Shown piece after piece: positions 6,928-15,571 of a stretch of 64,000 nt of DNA. The first letter of the stretch is position 1; each line of letters opens with the position of its first letter. Position numbers and translations under genes: made by a program. The notes below the pieces were generated by a model that was not told where the DNA came from, ran no database searches, and worked only from the letters and a program-made list of their open reading frames with translations. The stretch lies in assembly GCA_963663525.2 (NCBI GenBank), contig CAXXHC010000003.1, forward strand, positions 1,674,001 through 1,738,000. Reading direction: 5' to 3'. The stretch is from G963663525 sp963663525. Lineage in GTDB: Bacteria > Myxococcota_A > SURF-8 > G963663525.

Positions 6928-8891
6928 GACAGCCGCCTCAGCGTTCGGCTTTCGGTGTCGAGATCAAGAGATTGCCCGTGGTGGCGCATCAGTTCCTCGG
7001 CGTCCGAGGCGGCCAGGGCGGGAAGTTTCAGTTCGTCGATTTGCAGTGCAAGGTGGGAAAGCATTGCCCCTCCGGCCAGCACGACGCCCGCCGCCTGGGG
7101 TAGATATTCCCTCCAGCGCAACGAAGCATCGGGTAGCAGCAGGATGCAGGGAGCATCCGTGGGAAATGGATCTCCCGACAGGGGATGGTAACCCCGACCC
7201 GTGGCGTGCCCCGGACAAAGCGACTGAAACTCTCCTCCTTCCGAGGTAGGCCATGGCGGCAGGACTTCTGACATGCCCGCGTTTCGATTTTTAGAAGACG
7301 ACTCCTTTCGGCGAAGCAATTCCTCCTCATCCACGGCAATTTTCGTGCAAATTTCTTCCAAACTGCAAAACATTGCGTCGTTTCGTTCGTTCACGCCCAA
7401 GCGCTGCGTGATGCGCGCCAGTTCGTTTTCGAATTCCTCGTGCAGGCGATCCACCCGCTTCATCGTGCATTTGCCAAGCGTTTCGAGTTTTTTTCCCACG
7501 AGCCGATGCCAGCCCACGAGAGGATCGAAGCCGGAACGACGTTCCAGTTGGGCGAGTGCTGTTCCCGCATTCGTCAGCCAGACCGACCAGGATTTCAGTT
7601 GTGCTTGTTTTATCAGGCGTTTGCGCAAATGAATCACTTCGGCGGCGTGGTCGAATCCGGCGGGCAGATCCTCGCGAAGCCACCGGCTTCCCAGGTGGGG
7701 GAACAGGCGGCGGGGCGTGGTCCAACTCGCTTGCAGGACATCCGTAAGACAGACGAAAGGCCGCCCCCGCTTCGTTTCGAGGCGCAGCCGTGTCCGGTGC
7801 TCGTCCCAGCCGAAGGAACGGCAAAGGTGGGCTCGTAAAAAAGCCAAGTTTTTTCCATAACATAAGTCGGATTCCAGCGGCGATAGCACTTCCGGGTTGA
7901 GCGACACCGGGCCGGATTGCGTCCAGACGTCCGCAGGTGTGACGGGTTGCGCACGGACCTGGTAGAATACGAGGCGGTTTTCTATGACTCCGAATTCCAG
8001 CAGAACCGGTCCTTTGAAGGCACGCTCGGCGCGTTCGACGGTTTTTGCGGCGCGAAGGGCCAGGGATTCGGGCAGCCATTCCAAACCGCCTGTCGAATCC
8101 ATCGCTCTCCAATAAAGGCGTGAAATCTCGACGCTTCGCGTTTCGCCGTCGGGGCGGTCCAACTCGATGCGAATCCGATCCGGGCGCTTTCCGATGGGGT
8201 GGCAAGATGACACCGTGGCGTGCACGGAGTGCATGATTTTCTCTTGAATCAGGATCGCTCCCCCTTCGGGGATTTCCGACGCCTGGATTCGCTCTTTGTA
8301 GCGTCGGGCGTGCTCCGTATCGAGAGAACCCAGCACTTCCAGGATGGCGTTTCCCAGGGCGGCGGGATCGTTGGCTGAGACATCGGTGCGAGAATCGAAC
8401 ACGCCGGGAAACAGTCGGGGACCGTCTTCCATCGAAAACGAGGATCGGACGATCAAAGAATGCACCCCGAGTTTTCGAAACGATTTCAAAAGCTTACGGC
8501 TTACTCGGCGCAGTGTGGGGCTGGATGGACCCTCTGAACGAATTCGTTCGAGCGTATGAAACGGCAGAAAATAGCCGCGTGGAATCGTTTCGGAAAGCGC
8601 GGCCAGACGCAGCAGATTGGCTCCTTTGGGTCCGGCTTGTTTTGCAAGGGAGTTGTCGAGCGACGGATGCAGAGCGAGCACGGATTTTCGGGCGAAAAAC
8701 CGTCGCAGAAGGGAACGAACGAAGAGAAACCCCAGGAAAACGGCGCAACATATGGCGGCGGCTCCCCAGACGATTCCCAGCGGCGTGGATTGCAAGAACA
8801 CCGCCAGGGAAAGTCCTGCGAGCAGCAGCAGATACATGACGAAAAGCGCCAGCACGGGTGGAGCCAGAGCAGCGCCGAGAAAAGCAATCAT
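6924..8891 (-). CDS. Membrane-anchored PEP synthase / pyruvate phosphate dikinase-like protein
   Basis: After two predicted N-terminal membrane helices (about residues 1-65 from this start), the protein shows the ATP-grasp/PEP-pyruvate-binding domain: GPKGANLLRLA, IPRGYFLPF, LIVRSSFSMEDGP, FPGVFDS, AILIQEKI and LLEFGVIENRLVFYQVR. The C-terminus carries the mobile phosphohistidine domain, AGGAMLSHLALQ, with the catalytic His retained, and KLPALAAS. Between them lies a segment of about 270 residues unlike the PEP-binding TIM barrel, which is absent. The layout resembles rifampicin phosphotransferases and other ATP-grasp plus His-domain enzymes, but membrane anchoring is unusual. ATG 8891 is preferred to a TTG at 8963, though neither has a clear ribosome site. 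Substrate is unknown. It overlaps the following membrane gene by four bases. Confidence 0.8.
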   Translation of the reverse strand: MIAFLGAALAPPVLALFVMYLLLLAGLSLAVFLQSTPLGIVWGAAAICCAVFLGFLFVRSLLRRFFARKSVLALHPSLDNSLAKQAGPKGANLLRLAALSETIPRGYFLPFHTLERIRSEGPSSPTLRRVSRKLLKSFRKLGVHSLIVRSSFSMEDGPRLFPGVFDSRTDVSANDPAALGNAILEVLGSLDTEHARRYKERIQASEIPEGGAILIQEKIMHSVHATVSSCHPIGKRPDRIRIELDRPDGETRSVEISRLYWRAMDSTGGLEWLPESLALRAAKTVERAERAFKGPVLLEFGVIENRLVFYQVRAQPVTPADVWTQSGPVSLNPEVLSPLESDLCYGKNLAFLRAHLCRSFGWDEHRTRLRLETKRGRPFVCLTDVLQASWTTPRRLFPHLGSRWLREDLPAGFDHAAEVIHLRKRLIKQAQLKSWSVWLTNAGTALAQLERRSGFDPLVGWHRLVGKKLETLGKCTMKRVDRLHEEFENELARITQRLGVNERNDAMFCSLEEICTKIAVDEEELLRRKESSSKNRNAGMSEVLPPWPTSEGGEFQSLCPGHATGRGYHPLSGDPFPTDAPCILLLPDASLRWREYLPQAAGVVLAGGAMLSHLALQIDELKLPALAASDAEELMRHHGQSLDLDTESRTLRRLS

Positions 8892-9189
8892 GGCCAGATC
8901 GTTTCCAATCGTTTGAAAATCGGTATCGATGCTTACGTTACCTCGAAACGCTTTTCCGGGCAACTCAGGACGGAGTTTCCCCAGGGTGATTCAATTCTAG
9001 ATTTAGCGTGAACCTGACTCGTTGGATGAAGGAATGGGTGCCCGGGGCTTCGATCCGGAACGGATCGATGGCCCGGATTGCTTGTGTTTTCACGGCCATT
9101 CGCCTTACGGCGAAAGGCCGTGGCACCCTTCCAAACAACGATTTTCAATGGTACCCGCGCAAGCTTCCAACCGAATGTCATCTGTTCGA

Positions 9190-9555
9190 TCAGATGCGAC
9201 CGTCGAGGATTTTGGCTTTGTTTTTCGCAGGTTGTACGAAAAGGTCGCGGACCTGGTGGTTTTTGTGGAGGGTGGCGAGGAATTTTCCGAGATCGCTTTT
9301 CAATCCGGCGAGGCACAAGGAAACTTCCCGTTCTTCTTCGGAAATCACCCGAAGCCGCTCGCGACGTTCTTCCACGGGCAGCGGGGTGTTTTTGAACACC
9401 CCTTTTTGCGCGGCTTTGAGCAATTTGGCGCGAAGTTGCACGAGTTGGACGATGCCTTGCACGTCCGGGTCGGCCTGTTGCATGGCTGCCATCAGCTTGC
9501 GCGTGGCGCGCTCCCAGTTGTCGCACCAGTCTGCGTCAAACGGAAGTGGATGCAT
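9190..9555 (-). CDS. Small helical protein downstream of fliW, FliT-like candidate
   Basis: This 121-residue protein is mostly helical with charged heptads (WERATRKLMAAMQQADPDVQGIVQLVQLRAKLLKAA; EERRERLRVISEEEREVSLCLAGLKSDLGKFL). It overlaps the end of fliW by 20 bases, so it is the last gene of the flgM-to-fliW operon. FliT-type export chaperones have this size, helicity and place in many flagellar clusters, but sequence alone does not prove it. The 8892-9189 stretch after it shows no gene and no clear terminator. Confidence 0.6.
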   Translation of the reverse strand: MHPLPFDADWCDNWERATRKLMAAMQQADPDVQGIVQLVQLRAKLLKAAQKGVFKNTPLPVEERRERLRVISEEEREVSLCLAGLKSDLGKFLATLHKNHQVRDLFVQPAKNKAKILDGRI

Positions 9556-10051
9556 CGCTCGACCGTTTGCCTTTCGGTGGGGAGGCCATGTCGCCGACGT
9601 CTTCCCGTTTTTTCATCGGCACGGGATGGCGGATGGAGTAGTTGCAGCGCACCAGCGGAAGTTGCATACCCAGGCAGGTTTTGAGATTGATTAGCAACGG
9701 CGCCCGCAGATTGGCGTGAAGTTCGCCGGTGGTGGCGTCGGCGCTGAGCACTACCCGCATGACCACTTGAGGTTCATCCTCGCCCAACGCATCGGGATCG
9801 ACGCCGATCGGGCTCAACTCGCGGGCGTCCACCGATACGTCGTAATTCTGGAACAGCGCTTCCGGATCGGCGATAATCAGCGCGATGGAGCCGTCTTCCA
9901 TGGCTTGAATCCAATTGAGAGACAGCACGTTTTCGGGATTGAGCAGGCACCATTTCCGCAAGTGGGTGAATCCCGGAATTCCATAGGGAAAGTGGATGAT
10001 TTTTTCGTCGGGGATATCCAGTTCTCCGAATCGGGTCGTTTGTACGATCAT
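9536..10051 (-). CDS. fliW: Flagellar assembly factor FliW
   Basis: FliW binds flagellin and CsrA, releasing or blocking CsrA so that flagellin translation matches secretion. The 171-residue protein begins TTRFGELDIPDEKIIHFPYGIPGF, the FliW hallmark, then FLNP-like LLNPENVLSLNWIQAMEDGSIALIIADP, and VRCNYSIRHPVP near the end. The last 20 residues are a charged tail beyond the usual family length (about 150). The start ATG overlaps the csrA stop by four bases (ATGA), the standard csrA-fliW pairing. Confidence 0.95.
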   Translation of the reverse strand: MIVQTTRFGELDIPDEKIIHFPYGIPGFTHLRKWCLLNPENVLSLNWIQAMEDGSIALIIADPEALFQNYDVSVDARELSPIGVDPDALGEDEPQVVMRVVLSADATTGELHANLRAPLLINLKTCLGMQLPLVRCNYSIRHPVPMKKREDVGDMASPPKGKRSSDASTSV

Positions 10052-10323
10052 CGATTTCCCTCCTGGGATTTTTCTGAGTCTTCGTTCCGCTTGGGAGCAG
10101 GCTTCGCAAACATTTCAAGCACCGACTGGGTGACGCTTTCCGGCATGAGAGATTCCCGGTTGGCCTGGGTCATGGCCTCGAAAATCTCTTCCCGATAGAC
10201 GGGGATGTCGTTGGGCGCTTCAATACCCAGCCGCACCTGCCGTCCATTGACCGCCTTGACGGTGATTAAAACGTCGTTTCCGATTCGAATCGCTTCGCCC
10301 GGTTTTCTTGTGAGGATCAACAT
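10048..10323 (-). CDS. csrA: Carbon storage regulator CsrA (translational regulator)
   Basis: CsrA binds GGA-containing hairpins in mRNA leaders, typically the flagellin leader in FliW-containing bacteria. MLILTRKPGEAIRIGNDVLITV and VRLGIEAPNDIPVYREEI are textbook CsrA strands with the RNA-binding residues. At 91 residues it is longer than E. coli CsrA (61), with a polar C-terminal extension as seen in FliW-partnered CsrA proteins, where the extension contributes to FliW contact. It lies between flgL and fliW and overlaps fliW. Confidence 0.97.
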   Translation of the reverse strand: MLILTRKPGEAIRIGNDVLITVKAVNGRQVRLGIEAPNDIPVYREEIFEAMTQANRESLMPESVTQSVLEMFAKPAPKRNEDSEKSQEGNR

Positions 10324-10395
10324 CGTGCGCCCTCCTAGGCTTCTCTGGCTTCCTGCCTGTGTTCGGAGTTGTCATGGTTACATCCTTTTTCCGGA

Positions 10396-11283
10396 TCAAC
10401 CAATCAAACTGGCCAAGCTGAGCCCGCTCATTTTGGTGGCGGCTGTCAAAGCCGCCTGCAAGCCCAGTGTAATTTCCTGCAATTTAATGCTCGCATCGAT
10501 GAAATCGGTGTCGCGCGTTTCCATCAACGCGAGGTCCGCCGCAAGGTCGATGTTATCGAGCGCGGTTTGTGCGCCTTCTAGCCGAACCATCGAATGTCCG
10601 ATGTTCTGCTCGGTTCGAGATACACGAACCCCCGCCGTGTTCAGTTTTTCGTGCACGGCCCTGATCTGCTCGGAATCGTCCGAGCCCAGCGCGGCGTCGA
10701 GTTCGTCGAGCAAATCGAAAATGCCCGTGCCGTCGCCGTTGGAGTCGAGAAACGGTTCGCCCCCGTTCACCGTGGCATCGATGGTCACGCCGTCGCCGAC
10801 GCGCACCGAAAGCGCTTCGGTATCGCCCGAAAACGTGCCGTTTGCCGCAAATGGAGGTCCGCTACTGCCCAGTCCGCCGAAAATGTACCGTCCGCCGACC
10901 TCCGTATTGCCGAGGTCCACGAGCGTCTGACGCAGGTGCGAGACGCTTACCTGAGCGGCGATGCGATCGTCCTGGTTGTAGGTGTCGTTGGACATGCGCA
11001 AGGCCAGTTCCTGGGCTTCCTGGACCGCGCTGGTGACGCTCATCAGGATCGTATCCGTCGTGTTGAGCATCTGCTCGGCTTCGTCTACGGAGCGGTTGTA
11101 GCCTTCCACGTGACGTTTGAGCGACTGATCCTGGAGAACCAGTCTCGCTGCGGCGGGATCGTCGCCCAGTCCGTTGAGTTTCTGCCCCGTCGTAATCTGT
11201 TCCTGCACCTTGAGCATTTCGCTTTGCTGGTCGGAAATGCCTTTCTGGAAGGTGCTGTAGAATTGTTGGGTCGAAACTCTCAT
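10396..11283 (-). CDS. flgL: Flagellar hook-filament junction protein FlgL
   Basis: FlgL (HAP3) forms the second junction layer between hook and filament. The 295-residue product opens MRVSTQQFYSTFQKGISDQQSEMLKVQEQITTG-like with the flagellin-type N-terminal coiled coil, has the GGRYIFGG turn after the first helix, and ends with the D0/D1 C-terminal helix (DFIDASIKLQEITLGLQAALTAATKM). Length is normal. It follows flgK by 16 bases in the same operon. Confidence 0.96.
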   Translation of the reverse strand: MRVSTQQFYSTFQKGISDQQSEMLKVQEQITTGQKLNGLGDDPAAARLVLQDQSLKRHVEGYNRSVDEAEQMLNTTDTILMSVTSAVQEAQELALRMSNDTYNQDDRIAAQVSVSHLRQTLVDLGNTEVGGRYIFGGLGSSGPPFAANGTFSGDTEALSVRVGDGVTIDATVNGGEPFLDSNGDGTGIFDLLDELDAALGSDDSEQIRAVHEKLNTAGVRVSRTEQNIGHSMVRLEGAQTALDNIDLAADLALMETRDTDFIDASIKLQEITLGLQAALTAATKMSGLSLASLIG

Positions 11284-11299
11284 TCCGGTTTCGTCGTCC

Positions 11300-12688
11300 T
11301 TATCGTTTCAGTTCGATGACTGCACTAACCATTTCATCGGCCAGTTGAATGATTTTTGAAGCCGCGTCGAACATTTGTTTCCATTCTAGCAGGGACATCA
11401 GTTCCTCGTCGAGGGAGACGCCCGAAATGGATTGCTGAAGCCGGGTCATCGCCGCTTCGCTGTTTTCTGTGACTTCCACAGTATTTTCAGCCTCTTGCAC
11501 GCGGTCTCCGAAGTTGGTCAGCACGGAACGTACCGCAGAAAGCGGGTTTTGGCCGTCGCTCATGGCTTCGTCTCTGAGATCGGCCAACAGGCTTGCATTG
11601 CGATTGTCACCGGGAACCATGGTCGGGTCCGTGGCGGCGGCGATATTGTCGGGATTGTCGAGAATGTCGTCCGATACGGCGATCAGTTTCGCCGCTCCCG
11701 CCGTTTCGGTCAGTTCGATGAAAAAGTTTCGGTCTTTCTGGGTGTCCAGGCCGTAGCCGTCCCGATGCACGCTGTTGACGGCTTCCGCGAAATTGTAGGC
11801 GAAGGCGTCGAGTTCGTCCTGCATCGCCTTCAAATCCTGATCCCTGGCCTTCAGCGTGCCTCCCAGCTCGCCGTCGGTGATGCTGTCGGTGAGGTTGGTA
11901 TTGCCGCTGGTCAGCTCGCCGTACACTTGCATCAGACCGTCACTGCCTTCGGTGGCGATCAGATCGTGTGAAAAAGTCTGATTGACCAGCGTGTATCCGC
12001 TTTTCGTCTGGACCACCACGCTGCTGTTGCTTTCGGTCGTGGTGTGGACTCCGATAAGCTGGGACAATTCGCCAAGCACCTGGTCTCGGCGGTCGAGCAG
12101 GTCGGTCGCCGTTTCGTGGGAACCTGCAATCAGACCGTTCAACTCGGCCACTTGACTGGTCAAGCTATTGATTTCGTTGACGTTGGCGGAAATTCCGACG
12201 TTGAGTTCTTCACGCACCTGTTCGATACCCAGGGCGTAGGTGTTGAGTTGATCCGTAAAATGTTCCGCTGCGAACGTGACCTGGTTGCGGATCGTTGCAT
12301 CCTGGGGTTGTGCGGAAAGAGATTCGAAGGCGTTGAAAAGTTCGTCCAGTGCGGGACTGAGTCCTTCGTCCTCAAGGTCGCCGAATAGCGCTTCCGCTTG
12401 GGTGAGGACGTTGGCGCGTGCATTTGCCCCGGAGTTCTGCGATTTCGATTCCCTCAGGCGCAATTCCACCGTTTCGTTGACGATGCGCTCCACGCCTTGG
12501 ACATGTACGCCGAGGTTCGCGTTGGGAGCGCTGGTCAGGTAGGTGTCGGTGGATTGCAGCACAAGGCGCTGGGCGTGATAGCCGGGAGTGGAAACGTTGG
12601 CGATGTTGTCGCTGACGGTCTGGATACCGGTACGAGCGGCTTCAAGCGCGTTGCGCCCTACGTACATGATATCGAGGTTTCCAGACAT
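11300..12688 (-). CDS. flgK: Flagellar hook-associated protein FlgK
   Basis: FlgK (HAP1) forms the first hook-filament junction layer. It has the rod/hook N-terminal motif (GRNALEAARTGIQTVSDNIANVSTPGYHAQR), the HAP1 middle helices and the flagellar C-terminal motif (LMSLLEWKQMFDAASKIIQLADEMVSAVIELKR). At 462 residues it is on the short side of the usual 450-600. The order flgM-flgN-flgK-flgL is conserved in many bacteria, with FlgN as its chaperone just upstream. Confidence 0.97.
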   Translation of the reverse strand: MSGNLDIMYVGRNALEAARTGIQTVSDNIANVSTPGYHAQRLVLQSTDTYLTSAPNANLGVHVQGVERIVNETVELRLRESKSQNSGANARANVLTQAEALFGDLEDEGLSPALDELFNAFESLSAQPQDATIRNQVTFAAEHFTDQLNTYALGIEQVREELNVGISANVNEINSLTSQVAELNGLIAGSHETATDLLDRRDQVLGELSQLIGVHTTTESNSSVVVQTKSGYTLVNQTFSHDLIATEGSDGLMQVYGELTSGNTNLTDSITDGELGGTLKARDQDLKAMQDELDAFAYNFAEAVNSVHRDGYGLDTQKDRNFFIELTETAGAAKLIAVSDDILDNPDNIAAATDPTMVPGDNRNASLLADLRDEAMSDGQNPLSAVRSVLTNFGDRVQEAENTVEVTENSEAAMTRLQQSISGVSLDEELMSLLEWKQMFDAASKIIQLADEMVSAVIELKR

Positions 12689-12700
12689 GTTTGGCTTTGC

Positions 12701-13198
12701 CTAGGTGTTGGTGGAAAAACAGATGGCCACGGCACCGGAATCGCCCGTGCCGCGTTTTCCGTAGGTTACGGTCCGCGTGCTTTGAGCCACGGCCTTCAAC
12801 GTGCTGTCCACGGTGGCCAGGGCGGCCTGGAAAAATTCACGGTTGATATTGACTTGCCGGTTGGCGTTTTCGATGGCCCGCGTGTATCCGTCAATGATTT
12901 CGATGAGTTGCCCGTGTCGTTCCGCCGGTAGCGACTCCAGGAGCAGCGTAAGCAGATCTCCCTGATTTCGCTTCATTTTATCGATTTGGGAGCTTCGAAA
13001 CAGGCGGAATTCCTCGATGCGGGCGATCAGCTTTTCCTGACTGGACACCAACTCGTGAATTTCTTTCGTTCGCCGCTCCACCGCCGCCCGGCGCGTTCCC
13101 GCCGCGAGGGCCGAAAGCTGTTCGAGCAGACGGGTTTCTTGTTCGATCTGCGTCGCGATCTGCGCGGCGGGAAAGATTTCGAACGGCTCGTGGTTCAT
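12701..13198 (-). CDS. flgN: FlgN-type export chaperone
   Basis: FlgN-like chaperones hold FlgK and FlgL before export. The 165-residue protein is almost entirely helical, with two long coiled coils (IEQETRLLEQLSALAAGTRRAAVERRTKEI and the LIEIIDGYTRAIENANRQVNINREFF-type C-terminal helix) and a short unstructured tail. It lies two bases from flgM and 12 bases from flgK, the expected place. Sequence conservation of the family is weak, so the call rests on length, helicity and position. Confidence 0.82.
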   Translation of the reverse strand: MNHEPFEIFPAAQIATQIEQETRLLEQLSALAAGTRRAAVERRTKEIHELVSSQEKLIARIEEFRLFRSSQIDKMKRNQGDLLTLLLESLPAERHGQLIEIIDGYTRAIENANRQVNINREFFQAALATVDSTLKAVAQSTRTVTYGKRGTGDSGAVAICFSTNT

Positions 13199-13200
13199 GG

Positions 13201-13494
13201 CTAGTCCTGCAAGCCGAGATCGCCGAGCATCCGCCGGGCGATTTCATCGACATTGGGTTGATACTCGCCGTTGGCGATTTTCTTTCGCATTTCCTCAACG
13301 CGCCCCGAAAAAACATCTTCAACTTCCTGGGCGACTTTGGAGTACAGTTTGTGCATTTCTCCGGCTTTGCGTTCGAATTGCACGGCTTCGACCATTGGCG
13401 CCGCCCCTTGTTGCCTGGTTTTCGCAGAGGCAGCTTCATCCTTTTCCACTTGAGGAATTTTGAATGAAGATTCGGTTGGGCTGATTTTCGTCAT
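13201..13494 (-). CDS. flgM: Anti-sigma-28 factor FlgM
   Basis: FlgM binds FliA until the hook is complete and is then exported. The 97-residue protein has a disordered N-terminus and the conserved C-terminal sigma-binding helices (RVEEMRKKIANGEYQPNVDEIARRMLGDLG). It is the first gene of the flgM-flgN-flgK-flgL-csrA-fliW operon and has two sigma-28-like promoter sites upstream, giving the usual autoregulated late-class loop. Confidence 0.92.
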   Translation of the reverse strand: MTKISPTESSFKIPQVEKDEAASAKTRQQGAAPMVEAVQFERKAGEMHKLYSKVAQEVEDVFSGRVEEMRKKIANGEYQPNVDEIARRMLGDLGLQD

Positions 13495-13530
13495 GGGATC
13501 ACCTCTGGATCTCTATTACCTCTTCAAACA

Positions 13531-13557
13531 GTATCGGCCCCTCCCAAGAAACCTGAA
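13531..13557 (-). promoter_or_regulatory. Candidate sigma-28 promoter for flgM (proximal)
   Basis: On the minus strand TTCAGGTT (13550-13557) is followed after 11 bases by GCCGATAC (13531-13538), close to the sigma-28 consensus TAAAGTTT-N11-GCCGATAA (5/8 and 7/8). It would start transcripts some 30 bases ahead of flgM. Confidence 0.55.
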
Positions 13558-13589
13558 ATTCCTGGGGTCGATTTCGTTTCTCAAGATAC

Positions 13590-13616
13590 CTATCGGTTAT
13601 TCGGCACCAAGGTTTA
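13590..13616 (-). promoter_or_regulatory. Candidate sigma-28 promoter for flgM (distal)
   Basis: On the minus strand TAAACCTT (13609-13616) and ACCGATAG (13590-13597) are separated by exactly 11 bases (6/8 each against the sigma-28 consensus). It overlaps the last codons of the FlgJ-M23 gene, upstream of flgM. Confidence 0.5.
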
Positions 13617-14379
13617 ATATTTTATTCGGATTTGTGGGTTTTCCCTGCTGATAGAGGGAGAAGTGCAGGTGCGGACCGGTGCTTTTGCCGGTGTTGCCAG
13701 AGAGGGCAACGACTTCCCCGGCGCGAATGCGCTGGCCGATTTTCACAGTGATTTCACTATTGTGCGCGTATCCTGTAGTGTATCCGCCGGGGTGTTCGAT
13801 CTTGATGGAGAGACCGCCGCGGTCGTCATCGTTAATTTCCGAAACGACGCCGGACCATGGAGAATGTATCGGAGTTCCGACAGGCACCGCGATATCGACA
13901 CCGTTGTGAAAATGTTTTTCGCCGGTGATGGGATGAATGCGCTCTCCGAAACCGGAAGTAATATGTCCTGCAACGGGTGCAATCGGCATTTCCCGCTCGG
14001 GGCGTTCCAACGAAGTAGATCCATAGGTGCGTTCGATACGCGCCGCCGACGGCGGCAGGCCGTTCACGGAGCGGTAGGCCAGGTCACCCAGTCCGATGCC
14101 TCCCTGCGAAGCCCATTGCTTGGCGACTTCTTTGCGGAACCATTCCTGATACATTTCATTGCCGGGCGTGGCGGGAAACAGGCCGCTGGAGTTGTCCACC
14201 GTCTTGCCCATTTCTTCGAGTACCATCCCTAAAAACACCGATTCGAGTTGCTCGACGGCTTCTTTTAGCTGGGAAGCATCTCCGCTTCGTTCGGCACGGC
14301 GGGCGCTGTGCATCGCCTGCGAGGCGAGAACGTCGCCCGTTTCGCTCAGCGGGGAAGTGGAGGACGGAAGCTTATCCAT
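13597..14379 (-). CDS. flgJ: FlgJ-type rod protein fused to an M23 (LytM) peptidase
   Basis: The 260-residue protein joins a rod-binding N-terminal domain (about residues 30-110: LKEAVEQLESVFLGMVLEEMGKTV, then NEMYQEWFRKEVAKQWASQGGIGLGDLAYR) to a C-terminal M23 zinc endopeptidase (HNGVDIAVPVGTPI with the HxxxD ligands, YAHN, and GPHLHFSLY with HxH). In Salmonella the FlgJ muramidase half is a GH73 glucosaminidase; here the peptidoglycan-cutting half is a peptidase that would open peptide cross-links to let the rod pass. All zinc ligands are present, so it should be active. It is the last gene of the flgF-to-flgJ operon. Confidence 0.9.
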   Translation of the reverse strand: MDKLPSSTSPLSETGDVLASQAMHSARRAERSGDASQLKEAVEQLESVFLGMVLEEMGKTVDNSSGLFPATPGNEMYQEWFRKEVAKQWASQGGIGLGDLAYRSVNGLPPSAARIERTYGSTSLERPEREMPIAPVAGHITSGFGERIHPITGEKHFHNGVDIAVPVGTPIHSPWSGVVSEINDDDRGGLSIKIEHPGGYTTGYAHNSEITVKIGQRIRAGEVVALSGNTGKSTGPHLHFSLYQQGKPTNPNKILNLGAE

Positions 14380-14421
14380 CGAGAACCGTCCTCGTTCGAA
14401 TGGTGCCGTAAGTCTTCGACA

Positions 14422-15543
14422 TTACAAAACTTTCAGTTCTCCGTTCAAGGCTCCTGTGGCCTTGAGCGCTTGGAGAATCGCGATCAGATCTCTCGGAGAT
14501 GCGCCGATGGCGTTGAGTGCTTTCACGAGATCGTCCACCGTGGTGGTTTGGGGAACCACGGTAAGCGCGTTCGAGCCTTCCTCGACCTGGAAGGTCTCGT
14601 TTTCCATCTTTTCGGTGTTGCCATAGGATAACGCCGCCGGTTGACTGACTTCCTTGGCCGTCTGGATGGCGACGTCCAGGTTTCCATGAGCCACGGCAGC
14701 CGGTCCCAAGGTGACGTTTCCGCCGACCACCACCGTTCCGGTACGTTCGTTGACCACAATCCGGGCCGGATGGTCGGGTATGACATCCAGGGCCTCGATT
14801 TTGGCCAGGAGTGCGACGGGCGAAAGGTTCTCCTCGCCGCCATTGGCTTCCACGAAAATCGTTCCCGAATTGACGGCCTGCGCCCGCTCTCCTCCCAACG
14901 CCTCGTTGATCTTTCCGGCGATGCGGTTGGCGGTGGTGAAATCGGATTCCTTGAGGGATAACAGGATCTTGCCATCGCGGACGAATTCCGCGCGAACCGT
15001 TTTTTCGATCATCGCACCTTGGGGAATTCTTCCGACGGTCGGCACGTTGCGCCGCAGTCCGCTCGACTTGTTGCCGTGATCGAAACCGCCGACGATGATC
15101 GGTCCCTGGGCGAGGGCGTACACATTGCCGTCCGCGCCTTTGAGTGGGGTCATCAGGAGGGTGCCACCTTCCAGGCTGCGGGCGTTGCCCAGCGCGCTGA
15201 CCAGCACGTCGGCTCGGTCGCCAGTGGATTGGAACGGTTCCAACTCAGAAGTGACCATGACTGCTGCTGTGTTGGTGACGTCGAGTTTGTCCGGTTTGAT
15301 GTTGAGTCCCATCCTTTTCAACAGGGAACTGAGGGATTGCGCCGTGAACGCACTGCGCCGGGTGTCACCGCTTTGCGCCAGACCGACCACCAGCCCGTAT
15401 CCCACGAGCGGGTTCGAGCGCACGCCTTGGATTTCGACCAGTTCCTTGATTCTCGCGGCCTGCGCCGGGGCGAAGCCGGGAAGAAGGAAAGCCAGTACGA
15501 TGGCGAGCGCGAAAAAGGCTGGGAAAGCGATCCTGTGTTTCAT
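14422..15543 (-). CDS. flgI: Flagellar P-ring protein FlgI
   Basis: FlgI forms the peptidoglycan-level bushing around the rod. It has a Sec signal peptide (hydrophobic core FFALAIVLAFLLPGF, AQA cleavage site), the conserved RIKELVEIQGVRSNPLVGYGLVVGL and the family's typical internal blocks (RADVLVSALGNARSLEGGTLLMTPLKGADG). 373 residues is standard. The gene lies 28 bases after flgH. Confidence 0.97.
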   Translation of the reverse strand: MKHRIAFPAFFALAIVLAFLLPGFAPAQAARIKELVEIQGVRSNPLVGYGLVVGLAQSGDTRRSAFTAQSLSSLLKRMGLNIKPDKLDVTNTAAVMVTSELEPFQSTGDRADVLVSALGNARSLEGGTLLMTPLKGADGNVYALAQGPIIVGGFDHGNKSSGLRRNVPTVGRIPQGAMIEKTVRAEFVRDGKILLSLKESDFTTANRIAGKINEALGGERAQAVNSGTIFVEANGGEENLSPVALLAKIEALDVIPDHPARIVVNERTGTVVVGGNVTLGPAAVAHGNLDVAIQTAKEVSQPAALSYGNTEKMENETFQVEEGSNALTVVPQTTTVDDLVKALNAIGASPRDLIAILQALKATGALNGELKVL

Positions 15544-15571
15544 CGGTTATTCCTTCTATACGCGCGTTGGA

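Noticed and set aside
9008..9694. Plus-strand frames opposite fliW and the FliT-like gene
   Set aside because: Shadows; the minus-strand reading gives the conserved FliW and a helical protein in operon order.
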